64,000 bases of DNA from Janthinobacterium violaceinigrum (GCF_009208555.1 NZ_WFLI01000003.1:124001-188000), one strand, 5' to 3'; numbered from the stretch's first letter, positions 52,537 to 62,515 are shown. Notes: generated by a model from the sequence alone, not told the origin. A program made the numbers and translations.

Positions 52537-54996
52537 ATGGCATCAGGCATGGAGCAGTTTCAGGAAAAAGCACGGCAGGCATGGACATGGGCGCGCGCGC
52601 AGGCATTGCGCGTGGCGGGTGTGGCGTGGGTGAGGGCGGTGGCGCTGTACCGGCGCGGCCATGCGCACTTGATGACCTTGCCGCCCGTGCGGCGCGCGCT
52701 GGTGCTGGGCCTGTGGTCGTTTCTGGCCCTGCTGGCGCTGCTGATCCTGTACATGCTGCTGCTGATCCCCCTGACGCCCAGCATCCACGACTTGCGCCAG
52801 GCGCGCGCGGCTGCGCCCAGCACCATGGTCAGCGCGGATGGCAAGGAACTGGCCCGTTTCGACCAGGGCTTGCAGGAACGCGTGACGCTGCAGCAGATTT
52901 CGCCGAACGTGATCAGCGCCCTGATCTCGACGGAAGACCACCGTTTCTATGAACATCACGGCGTCGATTTCACCCGCACGGCGGGCGCCATCGTGCATAC
53001 GGCGGGCGGCAACCCGCAGGGCGGTTCCACCATCACGCAGCAGCTGGCGCGCAATATGTTCCCCGAGGAAATCGGCCGTTCGCGCAGCCTGAACCGCAAG
53101 CTGAAGGAGCTGATCACGGCCCTGAAGATCGAGGCCACCTACAGCAAGACGGAAATCCTGGAAGCGTATCTGAATACGGTACCGTTCCTGTACAACACCT
53201 ACGGCATTGAAATGGCGGCCCGCACCTATTTCGACAAGCCCGCCTCGCGCCTCGATATCCTGGAAAGCGCCACCCTGGTCGGCATGCTCAAGGGCACGAA
53301 TTACTACAATCCGGTCGGCAATCCCGAACGCTCCCTGCAGCGCCGCAATGTGGTGCTGGGCCAGATGCGCAAGCATGACGTCATCGACGAGGCGCGCTAC
53401 AGGCAGCTGATCAAGCGTCCGCTGCGCCTGCATTTCGAGCGCCAGAGCGAGCGGGCGCAGTCGGACAGCCATTTCACGGCCTATGTGCGCAAATGGCTGA
53501 TCGACTGGGCCGACGAGAACGATTACAACCTGGAACTGGACGCGCTGGTGGTGCACACCACGCTCGACTACGATTTGCAGCAGGGGGCCGAGCGCGCCGT
53601 CGAGCGCCAGGCAAATGCCTTGCAGGCGATTGCCGACGTGGAATGGAGCCGCGCAGGCGTGCCGTCGTCCACCTCGACGGGCATGTATGCGGGCATGCAG
53701 GCCGGCAGCGTGGCGTTCGATTATTTCTGGAAGTCGCATCCGGCCCTGCTGGACGCCTTCGTGCGCGAGTCGGCCGACTACCGCAAGCTGACGGCCGCCG
53801 GCAGCACGCCCGAGGCGGCGCTGGCCCAGCTGAAGGGCGACCGCGCCTTCATGGCCGCCCTGCGCAAGTCGAAGACGCGGCTGGAGGCGGGCTTTGCCGC
53901 CATGGACCCGGCCACGGGCGCCGTGCGCGCCTGGGTGGGCAGCCGCGACTTTGCGCGCGAACAATTCGACCACGTCTCGCAGGCGGCGCGCCAGCCCGGC
54001 TCCACCTTCAAGCCCATCGTGTATGGCGCGGCGCTGGAAAAGGGGCTCAGCCCCGACCACGTGTACCGCGACGCCGTGATGGATATCAAGGCGTCCGACG
54101 GCACGATATGGCGCCCGACGGACATGAGCGGCACGACGGGGCGCGACATGACTATGCGCGACGGCCTCGTGTACTCGAAAAACACGATCACGGCGCAGGT
54201 GATGCAGGACGTGGGCTTGCCGCCGATCATCAAGCTGGCACGGGCACTGGGCATCCGCGACAGCAAGCTGGAAAAAGTGCCGTCGCTGGCGCTGGGCACC
54301 AGTCCCGTCACCTTGCTGGAAATGGTCAACGCCTACGCCAGCATCGCGGCCCAGGGCGAGGCGCGCCTGCCGTTCGTCGTCACGCACATCACTGACCGCG
54401 AAGGCAAGATCATCGCCCGCTTCGGCGACGACAAGCCCAGGCGCGCCATGCAGGCCGCATCGGCGGCCACCCTGACGGACATGATGCGGGGCGTGATCGA
54501 CCGCGGCACGGGCACGGCCATCCGCAGCCGCTTCGGCATCCGCTCCGACGTGGCCGGCAAGAGCGGCACCACGCAAAACAATGCGGACGGCTGGTTCATC
54601 CTGATGCACCCGGAACTGGTGGGCGGCGCCTGGGTCGGCTTCAACGATGCGCGCGTCACTATGCGCAGCAATTACTGGGGCCAGGGCGGCCACAACGCCG
54701 TGCTGGTGGTGGGCGACTTCTTCAAGACGGCGCTGGACACTGGCAAGCTGTCGCGCGACGCCATCTTCCCCGGCGGCAAGCCGCCGCCACCGCTGCGCCA
54801 CGTGGAACCCGTCGAGGAACCGCAGGATGAGCCGGTGGAAGAGCCGGGCGACTTGCTGCAGGAGGGCGCACCGGCCGCGCCGCTGGCCATGCCGGCCGAA
54901 GCGGCCGATGGACAGGAGTCGCATGGCAAGGCGGTGCCGGAGGCGGCGCCTGCGCCTGTTCCGCAGCCTGCGCCCGTGCCCGTGCCGCAGGGTTAA
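52537..54996 (+). CDS. Class A penicillin-binding protein (bifunctional transglycosylase/transpeptidase)
   Basis: An 819-residue PBP1-type enzyme. A transmembrane helix (VLGLWSFLALLALLILYMLL) anchors it. The GT51 domain has EDHRFYEHHGVD with the catalytic Glu near residue 132, and GGSTITQQLARN. The transpeptidase domain has STFK (about 489), SKN (about 547) and KSGTT (about 675). A 70-residue Pro/Glu/Ala-rich tail follows. It polymerises and cross-links peptidoglycan; a second drug target beside the beta-lactamase. I chose ATG 52537; the upstream frame is not coding. Confidence 0.92.
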   Translation: MASGMEQFQEKARQAWTWARAQALRVAGVAWVRAVALYRRGHAHLMTLPPVRRALVLGLWSFLALLALLILYMLLLIPLTPSIHDLRQARAAAPSTMVSADGKELARFDQGLQERVTLQQISPNVISALISTEDHRFYEHHGVDFTRTAGAIVHTAGGNPQGGSTITQQLARNMFPEEIGRSRSLNRKLKELITALKIEATYSKTEILEAYLNTVPFLYNTYGIEMAARTYFDKPASRLDILESATLVGMLKGTNYYNPVGNPERSLQRRNVVLGQMRKHDVIDEARYRQLIKRPLRLHFERQSERAQSDSHFTAYVRKWLIDWADENDYNLELDALVVHTTLDYDLQQGAERAVERQANALQAIADVEWSRAGVPSSTSTGMYAGMQAGSVAFDYFWKSHPALLDAFVRESADYRKLTAAGSTPEAALAQLKGDRAFMAALRKSKTRLEAGFAAMDPATGAVRAWVGSRDFAREQFDHVSQAARQPGSTFKPIVYGAALEKGLSPDHVYRDAVMDIKASDGTIWRPTDMSGTTGRDMTMRDGLVYSKNTITAQVMQDVGLPPIIKLARALGIRDSKLEKVPSLALGTSPVTLLEMVNAYASIAAQGEARLPFVVTHITDREGKIIARFGDDKPRRAMQAASAATLTDMMRGVIDRGTGTAIRSRFGIRSDVAGKSGTTQNNADGWFILMHPELVGGAWVGFNDARVTMRSNYWGQGGHNAVLVVGDFFKTALDTGKLSRDAIFPGGKPPPPLRHVEPVEEPQDEPVEEPGDLLQEGAPAAPLAMPAEAADGQESHGKAVPEAAPAPVPQPAPVPVPQG

Positions 54997-55017
54997 AAGG
55001 ACCCAAGGGAGCATTCC

Positions 55018-55716
55018 ATGCTTAAAAAACTGCTGCCGTTGATGCTGTGTTGCGCGCTTGATTCCTCTGCGGAAGAATTGATCCAGGTCGGTTCGCCAAC
55101 GGGCTATATTGAGCTAGCTCAAGTCGTCGAGAGCTCTTCCCTGGTGGCGCGGGTGACGGTCGTGTCCGCGACGGTGGTGCCGCACGAGGATGCTATGGAT
55201 GGGAAACTCTGTGGCATTGTCTACCGGGCAAAAGTCGTGCAGGCATTGAAGGGCAGCCAGAACGGTGATGTGCAGTTTTTCCTGCCTGTGGAGACTTCTC
55301 CTCTCCAAGCGGGTCTCAAGTACCTGGTGTTCCTGGAACATCGAAGCGAGCGCCAGGCCAGAGACCTCTTTGCGTCCCTGAACGTGGCCTTGCCTTATGC
55401 AGAAAGCACGCGTTTGAAGTGTAAATTTCCAGCGGGATATTACGTTTCCCTGCATGCGGCCCCCCTGGCATTTGATGCAGATGCCGGGAGACAATTTGGT
55501 GGTGAGTGGCTGAGCCTGGGAAGAGGCGGGGTGCCATCGGGCCTCGTGCTTTGCGAAGTACCTGTAACCAATAGCGCTAACGTGGAAAGCCGGCACCATC
55601 GACAAAAAAAATCCGGCGGCGCGGTGGTCAGCTGGATGGAAATGGCCCGCCTGATCAAAAGGGCCGATAGCGTGTTGAGCTTCTTGAACAGGGGACTCGA
55701 TGCGTGCGGCAAGTAA
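55018..55716 (+). CDS. Hypothetical secreted protein
   Basis: A 232-residue protein with a signal peptide (KKLLPLMLCCALDSSA). The body has VVESSSLVARVTVVSATVVP, then CGIVYRAKVVQALKGSQNGDVQFF and KYLVFLEHRSE, a layout like TIMP/netrin-type OB-fold proteins of bacteria that coat the envelope; the match is by pattern only. ATG 55018 follows the PBP gene by 21 nt. Confidence 0.68.
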   Translation: MLKKLLPLMLCCALDSSAEELIQVGSPTGYIELAQVVESSSLVARVTVVSATVVPHEDAMDGKLCGIVYRAKVVQALKGSQNGDVQFFLPVETSPLQAGLKYLVFLEHRSERQARDLFASLNVALPYAESTRLKCKFPAGYYVSLHAAPLAFDADAGRQFGGEWLSLGRGGVPSGLVLCEVPVTNSANVESRHHRQKKSGGAVVSWMEMARLIKRADSVLSFLNRGLDACGK

Positions 55717-55746
55717 GCCGTGCCGCCGCCCGTTCCAGTCTCGGAT

Positions 55747-56481
55747 TTAGGGCGTATTGCGCCTCAACCCCGCCTGCCGCACAAACACCTGCAGCGCGGG
55801 CATGGTCTGCTCGTGCAGCGCTTGCAGTTCCGCTTCCAGTGCTGGCGTGACGGCCAGGCTGCCATCCGCCTGCCGGCGCACGGGCAGGCCCAGCGCTTGC
55901 GCCATTTCTACCGGGTAATTCGTGAAGTTGCCATACGGCCGCTTGCCGTCCACGGACGGGGTGGGCCAATAGCCTTCGGCCAGGTAATCCTCCGCACTGC
56001 CCATGCCCAGCATTTCCACCGTCAGCCACGACTGCTGGCGCAGCAGCGTCAGATGCTGTGCCGTCAGGACGAACGGCGCCTTGCCGTGGGCATAGCTGCC
56101 CGGCTTCAGGTCGGCCATCTGCACGAAGCGGGGCAGCAGCTGCGCCGCTTCCATCAGGCGCTGCGCGGCCAGTGCCGCATCGCCGCTGGCGATCGCCTGC
56201 ATGGCCAGTGTCAGGGTGTCGCCCGTGCCCAGCGGGTGGGCCGGATTGAGCATGGGCGCGCCGCTTTCCACGGGCGACCAGCCGATGTCGAAGCGCCGTA
56301 TCAGCGCCAGGTGGTGCACATTGAGGATTTTCGGCAGGGGCGCGTCGAGGGTAGCCACGATGCGCTGGCGCACGGCGCGGGGCAGGCCGCCGCCGGCCGC
56401 GCGCGCCAGCACGGGTGAGCACAGCAGGGCGCCGGCAAGGCGCAGCAGCTGGCGCCGCATGGGCTGGATACGGCCCGGCAT
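55747..56481 (-). CDS. Hypothetical exported protein, possible Tat signal
   Basis: A 244-residue protein. MRRQLLRLAGALLCSPVLAR is a signal with a twin-arginine-like RRQLLRL. The rest is helical with conserved-looking DIGWSPVESGAPMLNP and EYLGYWPTP-type segments (here AEGYWPTPSVDGKRPYG). No family recognised. ATG 56481 overlaps the upstream stop (TGATG), so the two genes are coupled. Confidence 0.68.
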   Translation of the reverse strand: MPGRIQPMRRQLLRLAGALLCSPVLARAAGGGLPRAVRQRIVATLDAPLPKILNVHHLALIRRFDIGWSPVESGAPMLNPAHPLGTGDTLTLAMQAIASGDAALAAQRLMEAAQLLPRFVQMADLKPGSYAHGKAPFVLTAQHLTLLRQQSWLTVEMLGMGSAEDYLAEGYWPTPSVDGKRPYGNFTNYPVEMAQALGLPVRRQADGSLAVTPALEAELQALHEQTMPALQVFVRQAGLRRNTP

Positions 56482-57056
56482 CACGGCGTCGTCACGTCCT
56501 GGCGCTGGAATTCGATGCGGTTTTCCTGGTAATCCCACTTCGTGTAGGGCCCGAACACGCGCCGGTTTTCCTTGCTGTCGGCATTCGATTGCTCGCGCTT
56601 CATGCGCCGCACCAGGGCGGGGTCCGTGAGCGGGGCGGTCGTCGTGCCGAACACTTCGTGCCGCACGCTTTGCTTGGCATCGGCGCCGCGCGAGATGATG
56701 GTGAGCTTGCGCGAGGCGGGATCGAAGTACAGGCGCATGGCAAACGTATTCATGTCCTGCAGATACAGGCCGTCGTCGCGCCACTGGGCATAGAAATAGT
56801 CGCCGCAGACGGCCTTCGGCTCGCGCTTCCATTCGCAGGCGAGCAGGATCAGCAAATGATGGTCATCGAGCTGCTTGATGGACACACGGGCCTTGGAATA
56901 GCCCCAGGTGCTGGGCGGCACGGTCGTCGACGAGAGCAGGTTGTATTCGCCCACGAGCTTGGGCATGGGTGCTTGCGCAAAGGCGCCGGTGCACAGGGCA
57001 AGGGCGGCTGCCGCGGCGGCGCCGCGTATCGGGAAAAAGGGTGTCATGATGGCCAT
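56481..57056 (-). CDS. Hypothetical exported protein
   Basis: A 191-residue protein with a signal peptide (FFPIRGAAAAAALALCTGAFA). It has the beta-rich layout of a periplasmic binding or lipoprotein-like domain: YLLSSTTVPPSTW-type segment, LLILLACEWKRE, then DYFYAQWRDDGLYLQ. Start is uncertain: ATG 57056 lies just past a terminator hairpin, and ATG 57047 is possible. Coupled to the next gene. Confidence 0.66.
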   Translation of the reverse strand: MAIMTPFFPIRGAAAAAALALCTGAFAQAPMPKLVGEYNLLSSTTVPPSTWGYSKARVSIKQLDDHHLLILLACEWKREPKAVCGDYFYAQWRDDGLYLQDMNTFAMRLYFDPASRKLTIISRGADAKQSVRHEVFGTTTAPLTDPALVRRMKREQSNADSKENRRVFGPYTKWDYQENRIEFQRQDVTTP

Positions 57057-57062
57057 AAAGAA

Positions 57063-57089
57063 AAGTTGCCACATTATAGATGGCAACTT
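57063..57089 (-). terminator. Intrinsic terminator of the ABM gene
   Basis: AAGTTGCCA (57063-57071) and TGGCAACTT (57081-57089) pair perfectly around a 9-nt loop; the minus strand continues TTTTCTTT. It ends transcription of the monooxygenase gene at 57127-57414 and forces a start for the next gene at or after 57056. Confidence 0.75.
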
Positions 57090-57126
57090 GCCAAGATGGC
57101 CGCGCGCTTGAACGCGCTGCCGGCCG

Positions 57127-57414
57127 TTACTTCAGCTTGCTCAACTCCGCCACGTCGATCTTGACGACCTTGCCGTCCGTGGCGGCCACCAGGGTCAGGA
57201 AATGGGGCGTCGCGTAGTGCGCCGTCAGGGCCGCCTCGCCGGTCCATTCTTCCAGCATGATGAAGCGTGTGGGAATCTTGTTGTCGAGGTGCAGCTCGTA
57301 GCGCAGGCAGCCGCTTTCGGCACGGCTGGGCGGCACGACGGCTTCCAGGGCGGCGCGCACGGCGTCGATATGGTCGGCTTGGGCATCGATGGTGGCGACG
57401 ACGGTCAGGGTCAT
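57127..57414 (-). CDS. ABM-domain putative quinol monooxygenase
   Basis: A 95-residue antibiotic-biosynthesis-monooxygenase (YgiN/LsrG-like) protein: VVATIDAQADHIDAVRAALE, then SRAESGCLRYELHLD and FIMLEEWTGEAALTAHYATPHF, with the conserved W and H residues. Such proteins oxidise quinols or process autoinducer derivatives. Downstream of azoR on the same strand, after 121 nt; both may serve quinone/azo redox defence. Confidence 0.82.
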   Translation of the reverse strand: MTLTVVATIDAQADHIDAVRAALEAVVPPSRAESGCLRYELHLDNKIPTRFIMLEEWTGEAALTAHYATPHFLTLVAATDGKVVKIDVAELSKLK

Positions 57415-57535
57415 GGTGGTCCTTGTAAAGTGATGGGGCGGATGCAGCTTAGCGCATCCTGGACGTTCATGCCGGCCATGTCCAGTCTGGCTGCGCCGAA
57501 ACAGTTTCCGCCGCAGCCAGAAAATCCGCCGCCCC

Positions 57536-58108
57536 TTACGCGGCCTGCAGCGCCCCGATCTGCTCGAACGCGGCCGTCAATGCCTGCGCCCTGGCAGCAT
57601 CGCTGACCTTGACGCCTTCGGCGCGCACGATATCGATTTGCGTGACGCCGAGGAAGCCGAGGAAGGCGCGCAGATGGCTTTCCTGGTGCTCCAGGCTGGC
57701 CATCGGCGTGTCGGCGCCGTAATAGCCGCCGCGCGTCGAGGCGATGATCACGCGCTTGCTACCCAGCAAGCCTTCCGGGCCGTTGGCGCCGTACTGGAAA
57801 GTCTTGCCCGGCACGGCCAGCGCGTCCAGCCACGATTTGAGCTGGCTGGGGAGGGCGAAGTTGTACATGGGGGCGCCGACGACGATGACGTCGGCCGCCA
57901 GCACCTGCTCCAGCGCGCCGGCCAGCGCTGCGCCGTCGCTGGCACTGGGCGCCGCCGTGAATTGCGGCAACGGCTGGGCCGCCAGGTCGCGGTAGTGGAC
58001 GGCGGCGCCGGGCGCGGCCGCCTGCAGGCGGGCCACGATGGCGGCGGACAGCTGGCGGCTGATGGAATGCTCGCCGAGGATGCTGGAATCGATGTGCAGG
58101 ATGTTCAT
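57536..58108 (-). CDS. azoR: FMN-dependent NADH-azoreductase
   Basis: A 190-residue flavodoxin-like protein with the AzoR layout: [20 protein letters not shown] (phosphate-binding loop), [16 protein letters not shown] and TRGGYYG. It reduces azo dyes and quinones with NADH and FMN, a quinone-stress defence. AAGAAGGCACCC precedes ATG 58108. Divergent from an HxlR-type regulator 69 nt away, its likely controller. Confidence 0.92.
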   Translation of the reverse strand: MNILHIDSSILGEHSISRQLSAAIVARLQAAAPGAAVHYRDLAAQPLPQFTAAPSASDGAALAGALEQVLAADVIVVGAPMYNFALPSQLKSWLDALAVPGKTFQYGANGPEGLLGSKRVIIASTRGGYYGADTPMASLEHQESHLRAFLGFLGVTQIDIVRAEGVKVSDAARAQALTAAFEQIGALQAA

Positions 58109-58120
58109 GGGTGCCTTCTT

Positions 58121-58143
58121 GGGTGGTATGATCGGGTGGTATG
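58121..58143. promoter_or_regulatory. Tandem direct repeat in the azoR/hxlR promoter
   Basis: GGGTGGTATG-ATC-GGGTGGTATG, two exact 10-mers in direct orientation with a 13-nt period, in the 69-nt divergent interval. May be a regulator site or a duplication affecting promoter spacing. Confidence 0.5.
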
Positions 58144-58177
58144 TTTTTGTAACCGAGTTAAATATAGTGACTATCAA

Positions 58178-58666
58178 ATGAACGCACAAGAAGGCACTTT
58201 TTCCACACTGGGGCACACGGATGTGACTATTGGTGATGCCGCCGCGCAAGGGGCCGAGCTGGAACGGCGCATGCGCGACGAGGGAGGCCATGCGGGCGTG
58301 GCCGATTCCTGCCGCCCCATCACGGACATCCTCACGCGCGTGGGCGACAAATGGAGCGTGATGGTGGTGATTTTGCTGGGCAATGGCACCAAGCGCTTCA
58401 ACGAGATGCGCCGCCTGATCGGCGGCATCTCCCAGCGCATGCTGACCCTGACCCTGCGCGGGCTGGAACGCGACGGCCTCGTGACGCGCACCGTGTTTCC
58501 CACTGTGCCGCCGCGCGTCGACTACGCGTTGACGGACCTGGGCCGCTCGCTCCTCGTCCCCATCAGCGCGCTGGGCGCCTGGGCCCATGGCCACCGCGAC
58601 GCCATCGATGCGGCGCGGCTGGCGTTCGATGCCAAGGCAGGGAACCAGCTCCCCGCGGACGATTAA
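58178..58666 (+). CDS. HxlR family transcriptional regulator
   Basis: A 162-residue HxlR-type winged helix: [20 protein letters not shown], then [20 protein letters not shown] and [13 protein letters not shown]. The conserved Cys before the DNA-binding domain (DSCRP) matches YodB/HypR-type redox-sensing HxlR proteins that control azoreductases. A 40-residue N-terminal extension precedes it. Start at 58178 lacks a strong ribosome site. Confidence 0.87.
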   Translation: MNAQEGTFSTLGHTDVTIGDAAAQGAELERRMRDEGGHAGVADSCRPITDILTRVGDKWSVMVVILLGNGTKRFNEMRRLIGGISQRMLTLTLRGLERDGLVTRTVFPTVPPRVDYALTDLGRSLLVPISALGAWAHGHRDAIDAARLAFDAKAGNQLPADD

Positions 58667-59118
58667 GCTATGTCGATGATGGCCAGCATGTCACAGCCAT
58701 CGGCATCCATGCCTGTTTCCACGAAACCCATGCTGGCATAGAATCGCTGCGCGTTGGTATTGCCCGGTTTGTAGCAAATCTTGATGCTGCGCGCATCGGG
58801 CCGGGCGCGGATTTCCGCCAGCGCCAGGCCGAGGGCAGCCCTGCCATGGCCTTGTCCCTGGCGCCGGTGGTCGACCATGAAACGCCAGATCTGGTAGTGG
58901 CCGGGCGGGTCTTCCTCGTCCGGCGAAACGAACATCAGGAAACCGATCACCTCTTCATCGCAATATACGGCGCGCGTATGCATGGTAGCGGGGTAAAAGC
59001 TGGCCTGCGCGATGGAGTAGTCGTTGCTGGCCCGATAATCGCGTTGCTGTGGCAGCAGGGGCAATTCGCTGATGATGTCAAAATTGTCGGCGGTGACGGC
59101 GCGCAGGCTGATGGTCAT
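58663..59118 (-). CDS. GNAT family N-acetyltransferase
   Basis: A 151-residue acetyltransferase: [37 protein letters not shown] (acetyl-CoA loop RQGQGHGR), and [18 protein letters not shown] near the end. The layout is closest to spermidine/diamine acetyltransferase-like GNATs (BltD/PaiA), substrate not proven. Its end overlaps the HxlR stop by 4 nt. Confidence 0.87.
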   Translation of the reverse strand: MTISLRAVTADNFDIISELPLLPQQRDYRASNDYSIAQASFYPATMHTRAVYCDEEVIGFLMFVSPDEEDPPGHYQIWRFMVDHRRQGQGHGRAALGLALAEIRARPDARSIKICYKPGNTNAQRFYASMGFVETGMDADGCDMLAIIDIA

Positions 59119-59218
59119 GGTCGAAGGTGATGAAAAGTCGGGTGTGGAAGTATGGGGAAAAGTTGCGCAACTGGCAATACCGTGCCATCGCTCGGCGCAG
59201 CCAGCGCTTCGATCATCG

Positions 59219-60283
59219 TCATGGCAGGGCCTGTGTCTGAACGAATTCCGATGAACTGCCTTGCACGTCGTGCCGGTAGCGCGCCGGCGGCAGTTCGAAC
59301 TGGGTCTTGAAGAAGCGGGTGAACGCGCTTTGCGAGGAAAAGCCCAGGCGGTCGCCGATTTCCGCCACGCTCATGCTCGTTTCGCGCAGCAGCCGGCGCG
59401 ATTCGCGGCTCTTGGCGCGCAGTTCCAGCGCGCGGAACGAGGTCTGCTCCTGCTGCAGCTGGCGCTGCAAGGTCCAGCGGTTCATCGCCAGGCCGTCGCA
59501 CAGGGCCGGCAGCAGCGCGGCGCCGTCGGCGTCCGCCTGCCGGCTCAATAAATCGATGATGGCTTGCTCCACGCGGGCCGAAAACAGCTGCGCCCCCTGC
59601 AGCTGCTGCAATTGCCCCTGCGCGTGGCGCAGCGCGTGCGGCGCCAGCATGGCGTTGAACTGGGCAAAAGGCCGGTCCAGCGCCGGCGCGTCAAACGTCA
59701 GCGTGTTGCGTCCCTGGCCAAAGGTGGCGGCGGCGCCGAAGCACTCGGCAATGGCGGGCGCGAACCACGGCGCCTTGCCCTGGAAGCCGGCATGGAAGGC
59801 GGTGGCCGCGCCATCGTCGTAGGCGCGCGCCACCAGCGACAGCATGCGGAAATTGGCCAGCGCCTGCATGGCGCCGCCCACGGGGCAGAATTCGGACAGG
59901 TATTCGATCTCGATGCGCGTGCCGCTTTCGCTCATCAGCATGAAATCGAATTCGCCGATCAAGCCACGCAAATGCAGCAGTTCGTGCAGCGCGCTGCGCA
60001 GGGTGGGGCGGTTGAAGCAGACGTGGGCGATGCCGGAAAAATGGGCGAACCAGTGCGTCACGTCGATGTCGAGAATGGCCCGGTGCTGCGGCAGCTGCTG
60101 GGCGTAGGCCGTCATGCGGCGGTGCCGCTCGGCGTTGATGCGGCCGCCCGGTTCGTCCAGCTGCGCCGGCGTGATGCCGGTCTGCCGGAAGAAGTCGGCG
60201 GGGTCGTGGCCATCGGCCTGCAAGGCGCGCGCGCATTGCTGCGCAATCCGGTTCGAAACCGTGCGCGTGTCGGGTTTGTGCAA
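59219..60283 (-). CDS. AraC family transcriptional regulator (arabinose-binding-type), TTG start
   Basis: A 354-residue regulator. Residues about 25-205 match the Arabinose_bd domain (GHDPADFFRQTGITPAQLDEP, then FFRH-like FAHFSGIAHVCFNRP); residues about 245-345 hold the AraC helix-turn-helix pair (TSMSVAEIGDRLGFSSQSAF TRFF). I chose TTG 60283 with AGCAGGAGACACCC upstream; an in-frame GTG at 60328 lacks a site. Divergent from the GH3 glucosidase over 208 nt and probably its regulator. Confidence 0.8.
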   Translation of the reverse strand: MHKPDTRTVSNRIAQQCARALQADGHDPADFFRQTGITPAQLDEPGGRINAERHRRMTAYAQQLPQHRAILDIDVTHWFAHFSGIAHVCFNRPTLRSALHELLHLRGLIGEFDFMLMSESGTRIEIEYLSEFCPVGGAMQALANFRMLSLVARAYDDGAATAFHAGFQGKAPWFAPAIAECFGAAATFGQGRNTLTFDAPALDRPFAQFNAMLAPHALRHAQGQLQQLQGAQLFSARVEQAIIDLLSRQADADGAALLPALCDGLAMNRWTLQRQLQQEQTSFRALELRAKSRESRRLLRETSMSVAEIGDRLGFSSQSAFTRFFKTQFELPPARYRHDVQGSSSEFVQTQALP

Positions 60284-60491
60284 GGGTGTCTCCTGCTTGT
60301 TGTAGTAATTTTTCACAAATATTAGCACTTTGTAGGAAATTGTTGGTTGTCGTGCCGCCTAACCAAAAATTGTTTTCGCGGGTATAAAACGCGTGCTGCG
60401 CGGTCAAGAAACTCACGCATTCTCACGCTATATTGTTTTCGGCCGGCCTTGCTGCCGCGCCTTGATACCTACAAAAACAGTCTTGGAGATA

Positions 60492-62501
60492 ATGATGAAT
60501 TGCACTTTGAAACCGATGGCCCGCGTGGTCGCCGGCTGCGTCGCCACGCTTGCCCTGGCCGCCTGCGGCAACGACACCGGCAGCGAGGGATATACGCAGC
60601 CCGTGTTCGGCGCCACCACCTACGCCCAGCTCAAGTCCGACGGCTATACCTTCAAGGACATGAACCGCAACGGCAAGGTCGATCCGTACGAAGACTGGCG
60701 CCTGCCGGCCGAGGCGCGGGCCGACGACCTGCTGTCGCGCATGAGCCTTGATGAAAAGGCCGGCTTGATGATGCATGGCACGGCGCCCACCGTGTCCGAC
60801 CCTTCCGGCATCGGCCTGGGCGGCGCGTATGACCTGGCGGCGCTGCAGGACCTGGTCGTCAAGCAGTACGTCAACACCTTCATTACCCGCATGGCGGGCG
60901 ACACGGCAAATATGGCGGCCCAGTACAACAAGCTGCAGGCGCTGAGCGAAACGTCGCGCCACGGCATTCCTGTGTCCATCAGCACGGACCCGCGCCACCA
61001 TTTCCAGTACACGGTGGGCGCCAGCGCCGGTACCAAGGGTTTCTCGCAGTGGCCGGAAACCCTGGGCCTGGCCGCCATCGGCGACGATGCGCTGGTGCGC
61101 CGCTTCGGCGACATCGCGCGCCAGGAATACCTGGCCGTGGGCATCACGCAAGCGCTGTCGCCGCAGGCGGACCTGGCCACGGAGCCGCGCTGGTCGCGCA
61201 TCAACGGCACGTTCGGCGAAGATGCGGACCTGGCCAAGCGCATGGTGCAGCACTATATCGAGGGCTTCCAGGATGGCAATACGGGCCTGCATGACGGCAG
61301 CGTGGTGGCCGTCGTCAAGCACTGGGTCGGCTACGGCGCCACGAAAGAGGGCTTCGACGGCCATAATTACTATGGCCGCTACATGACTTACCCGGGCAAT
61401 AATTTTGCCTACCACGTCAAGCCGTTCGAGGGCGCCTTCACGGCCAAGGCGGCCTCCGTCATGCCCACCTATGCGCTGCCGGACGGCAATATCACCATCG
61501 ACGGTATCACGCTGGAGCAGGTAGCGGCCGGCTTCAGCAAGACCATGCTGACGGATCTGCTGCGCGGCAAATACGGCTTCGAAGGCGTGATCCTGTCCGA
61601 CTGGGGCATCACTTCCGACTGCGACGCCAACTGCCGCAACGGCACGCCGCCTGGCGTGGCGCCGTCGTTCATCGGCTTCGGCACGCCGTGGGGCATGGAA
61701 GACGCCACCAAGGCCGAGCGCTACGTGAAAGCCGTCACGGCGGGGATGGACCAGTTTGGCGGCGTGACGGAAGCGCCGTATCTGACGCAAGCCGTGCAGC
61801 GGGGCCAGTTGACGGAAGCGCGCATCAACGCGTCGGCGCGGCGCATCCTGGTGCAGAAATTCAAGCAGGGCCTGTTCGAGCATCCGTTCGTCGATGCTGC
61901 CAAGGCGGCCACCACGGTGGGCAAGGCGGACTTCATCGAGGCGGGCCTGGAAGCCCAGCGCCGTTCGCTGGTCCTGCTGGAAAACAAGGACAAGACCTTG
62001 CCGCTGGCGGCCACCGTCAAGAAGGTTTACCTGTACGGCATCGACGCGGCCGTGGCGAAGCAGTATGGCTACACGGTGGTCGCCACGCCGCAGGAAGCGG
62101 ACGTGGCCCTGCTGCGCGTGGCCGCGCCGTATGAAACCCTGCACCCGAACTACATCTTCGGCAGCATGCAGCACGAAGGGCGCCTGAACTATGTCGATGG
62201 CGACGCCGACTACGAGGCCATCAAGAACGCGGCCAAATATGCGCCGAAGACGGTGGTGACGGTGTACCTGGACCGCCCGGCCATCCTTGGCAACGTGCAG
62301 GACAAGGCCAGCGCCATACTCGCCAACTTCGGCGTGAGCGACGGCGCGCTGTTCGATGTCCTGACGGGCAAGGCCAAGCCGCAAGGCAAGCTGCCGTTCG
62401 AACTGCCATCGTCGATGGCCGAAGTGCAGGTGCAGAAATCGGACGTGCCGTATGACACGGCCCATCCGCTGTACAAGTTCGGTTACGGCCTGGGGTACTG
62501 A
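60492..62501 (+). CDS. Glycoside hydrolase family 3 beta-glucosidase, lipoprotein
   Basis: A 669-residue lipoprotein. LALAAC at about residues 21-26 is the lipobox, so it is membrane-anchored, probably outer membrane or periplasmic. GH3 features: ARADDLLSRMSLDEKAGLM, then GVILSDWG with the catalytic Asp of SDW, and a GH3 C-terminal domain (SLVLLENKDKTLPL). No fibronectin-III domain. It hydrolyses beta-linked glucosides or xylosides; substrate unproven. GGAG precedes the double ATG 60492/60495. Divergent from an AraC regulator. Confidence 0.9.
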   Translation: MMNCTLKPMARVVAGCVATLALAACGNDTGSEGYTQPVFGATTYAQLKSDGYTFKDMNRNGKVDPYEDWRLPAEARADDLLSRMSLDEKAGLMMHGTAPTVSDPSGIGLGGAYDLAALQDLVVKQYVNTFITRMAGDTANMAAQYNKLQALSETSRHGIPVSISTDPRHHFQYTVGASAGTKGFSQWPETLGLAAIGDDALVRRFGDIARQEYLAVGITQALSPQADLATEPRWSRINGTFGEDADLAKRMVQHYIEGFQDGNTGLHDGSVVAVVKHWVGYGATKEGFDGHNYYGRYMTYPGNNFAYHVKPFEGAFTAKAASVMPTYALPDGNITIDGITLEQVAAGFSKTMLTDLLRGKYGFEGVILSDWGITSDCDANCRNGTPPGVAPSFIGFGTPWGMEDATKAERYVKAVTAGMDQFGGVTEAPYLTQAVQRGQLTEARINASARRILVQKFKQGLFEHPFVDAAKAATTVGKADFIEAGLEAQRRSLVLLENKDKTLPLAATVKKVYLYGIDAAVAKQYGYTVVATPQEADVALLRVAAPYETLHPNYIFGSMQHEGRLNYVDGDADYEAIKNAAKYAPKTVVTVYLDRPAILGNVQDKASAILANFGVSDGALFDVLTGKAKPQGKLPFELPSSMAEVQVQKSDVPYDTAHPLYKFGYGLGY

Positions 62502-62515
62502 CAACGCTCCTGCTG

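Noticed and set aside
52543..55014. 823-codon open frame antisense to the class A PBP gene
   Set aside because: Same artefact; the plus strand carries all conserved PBP motifs.
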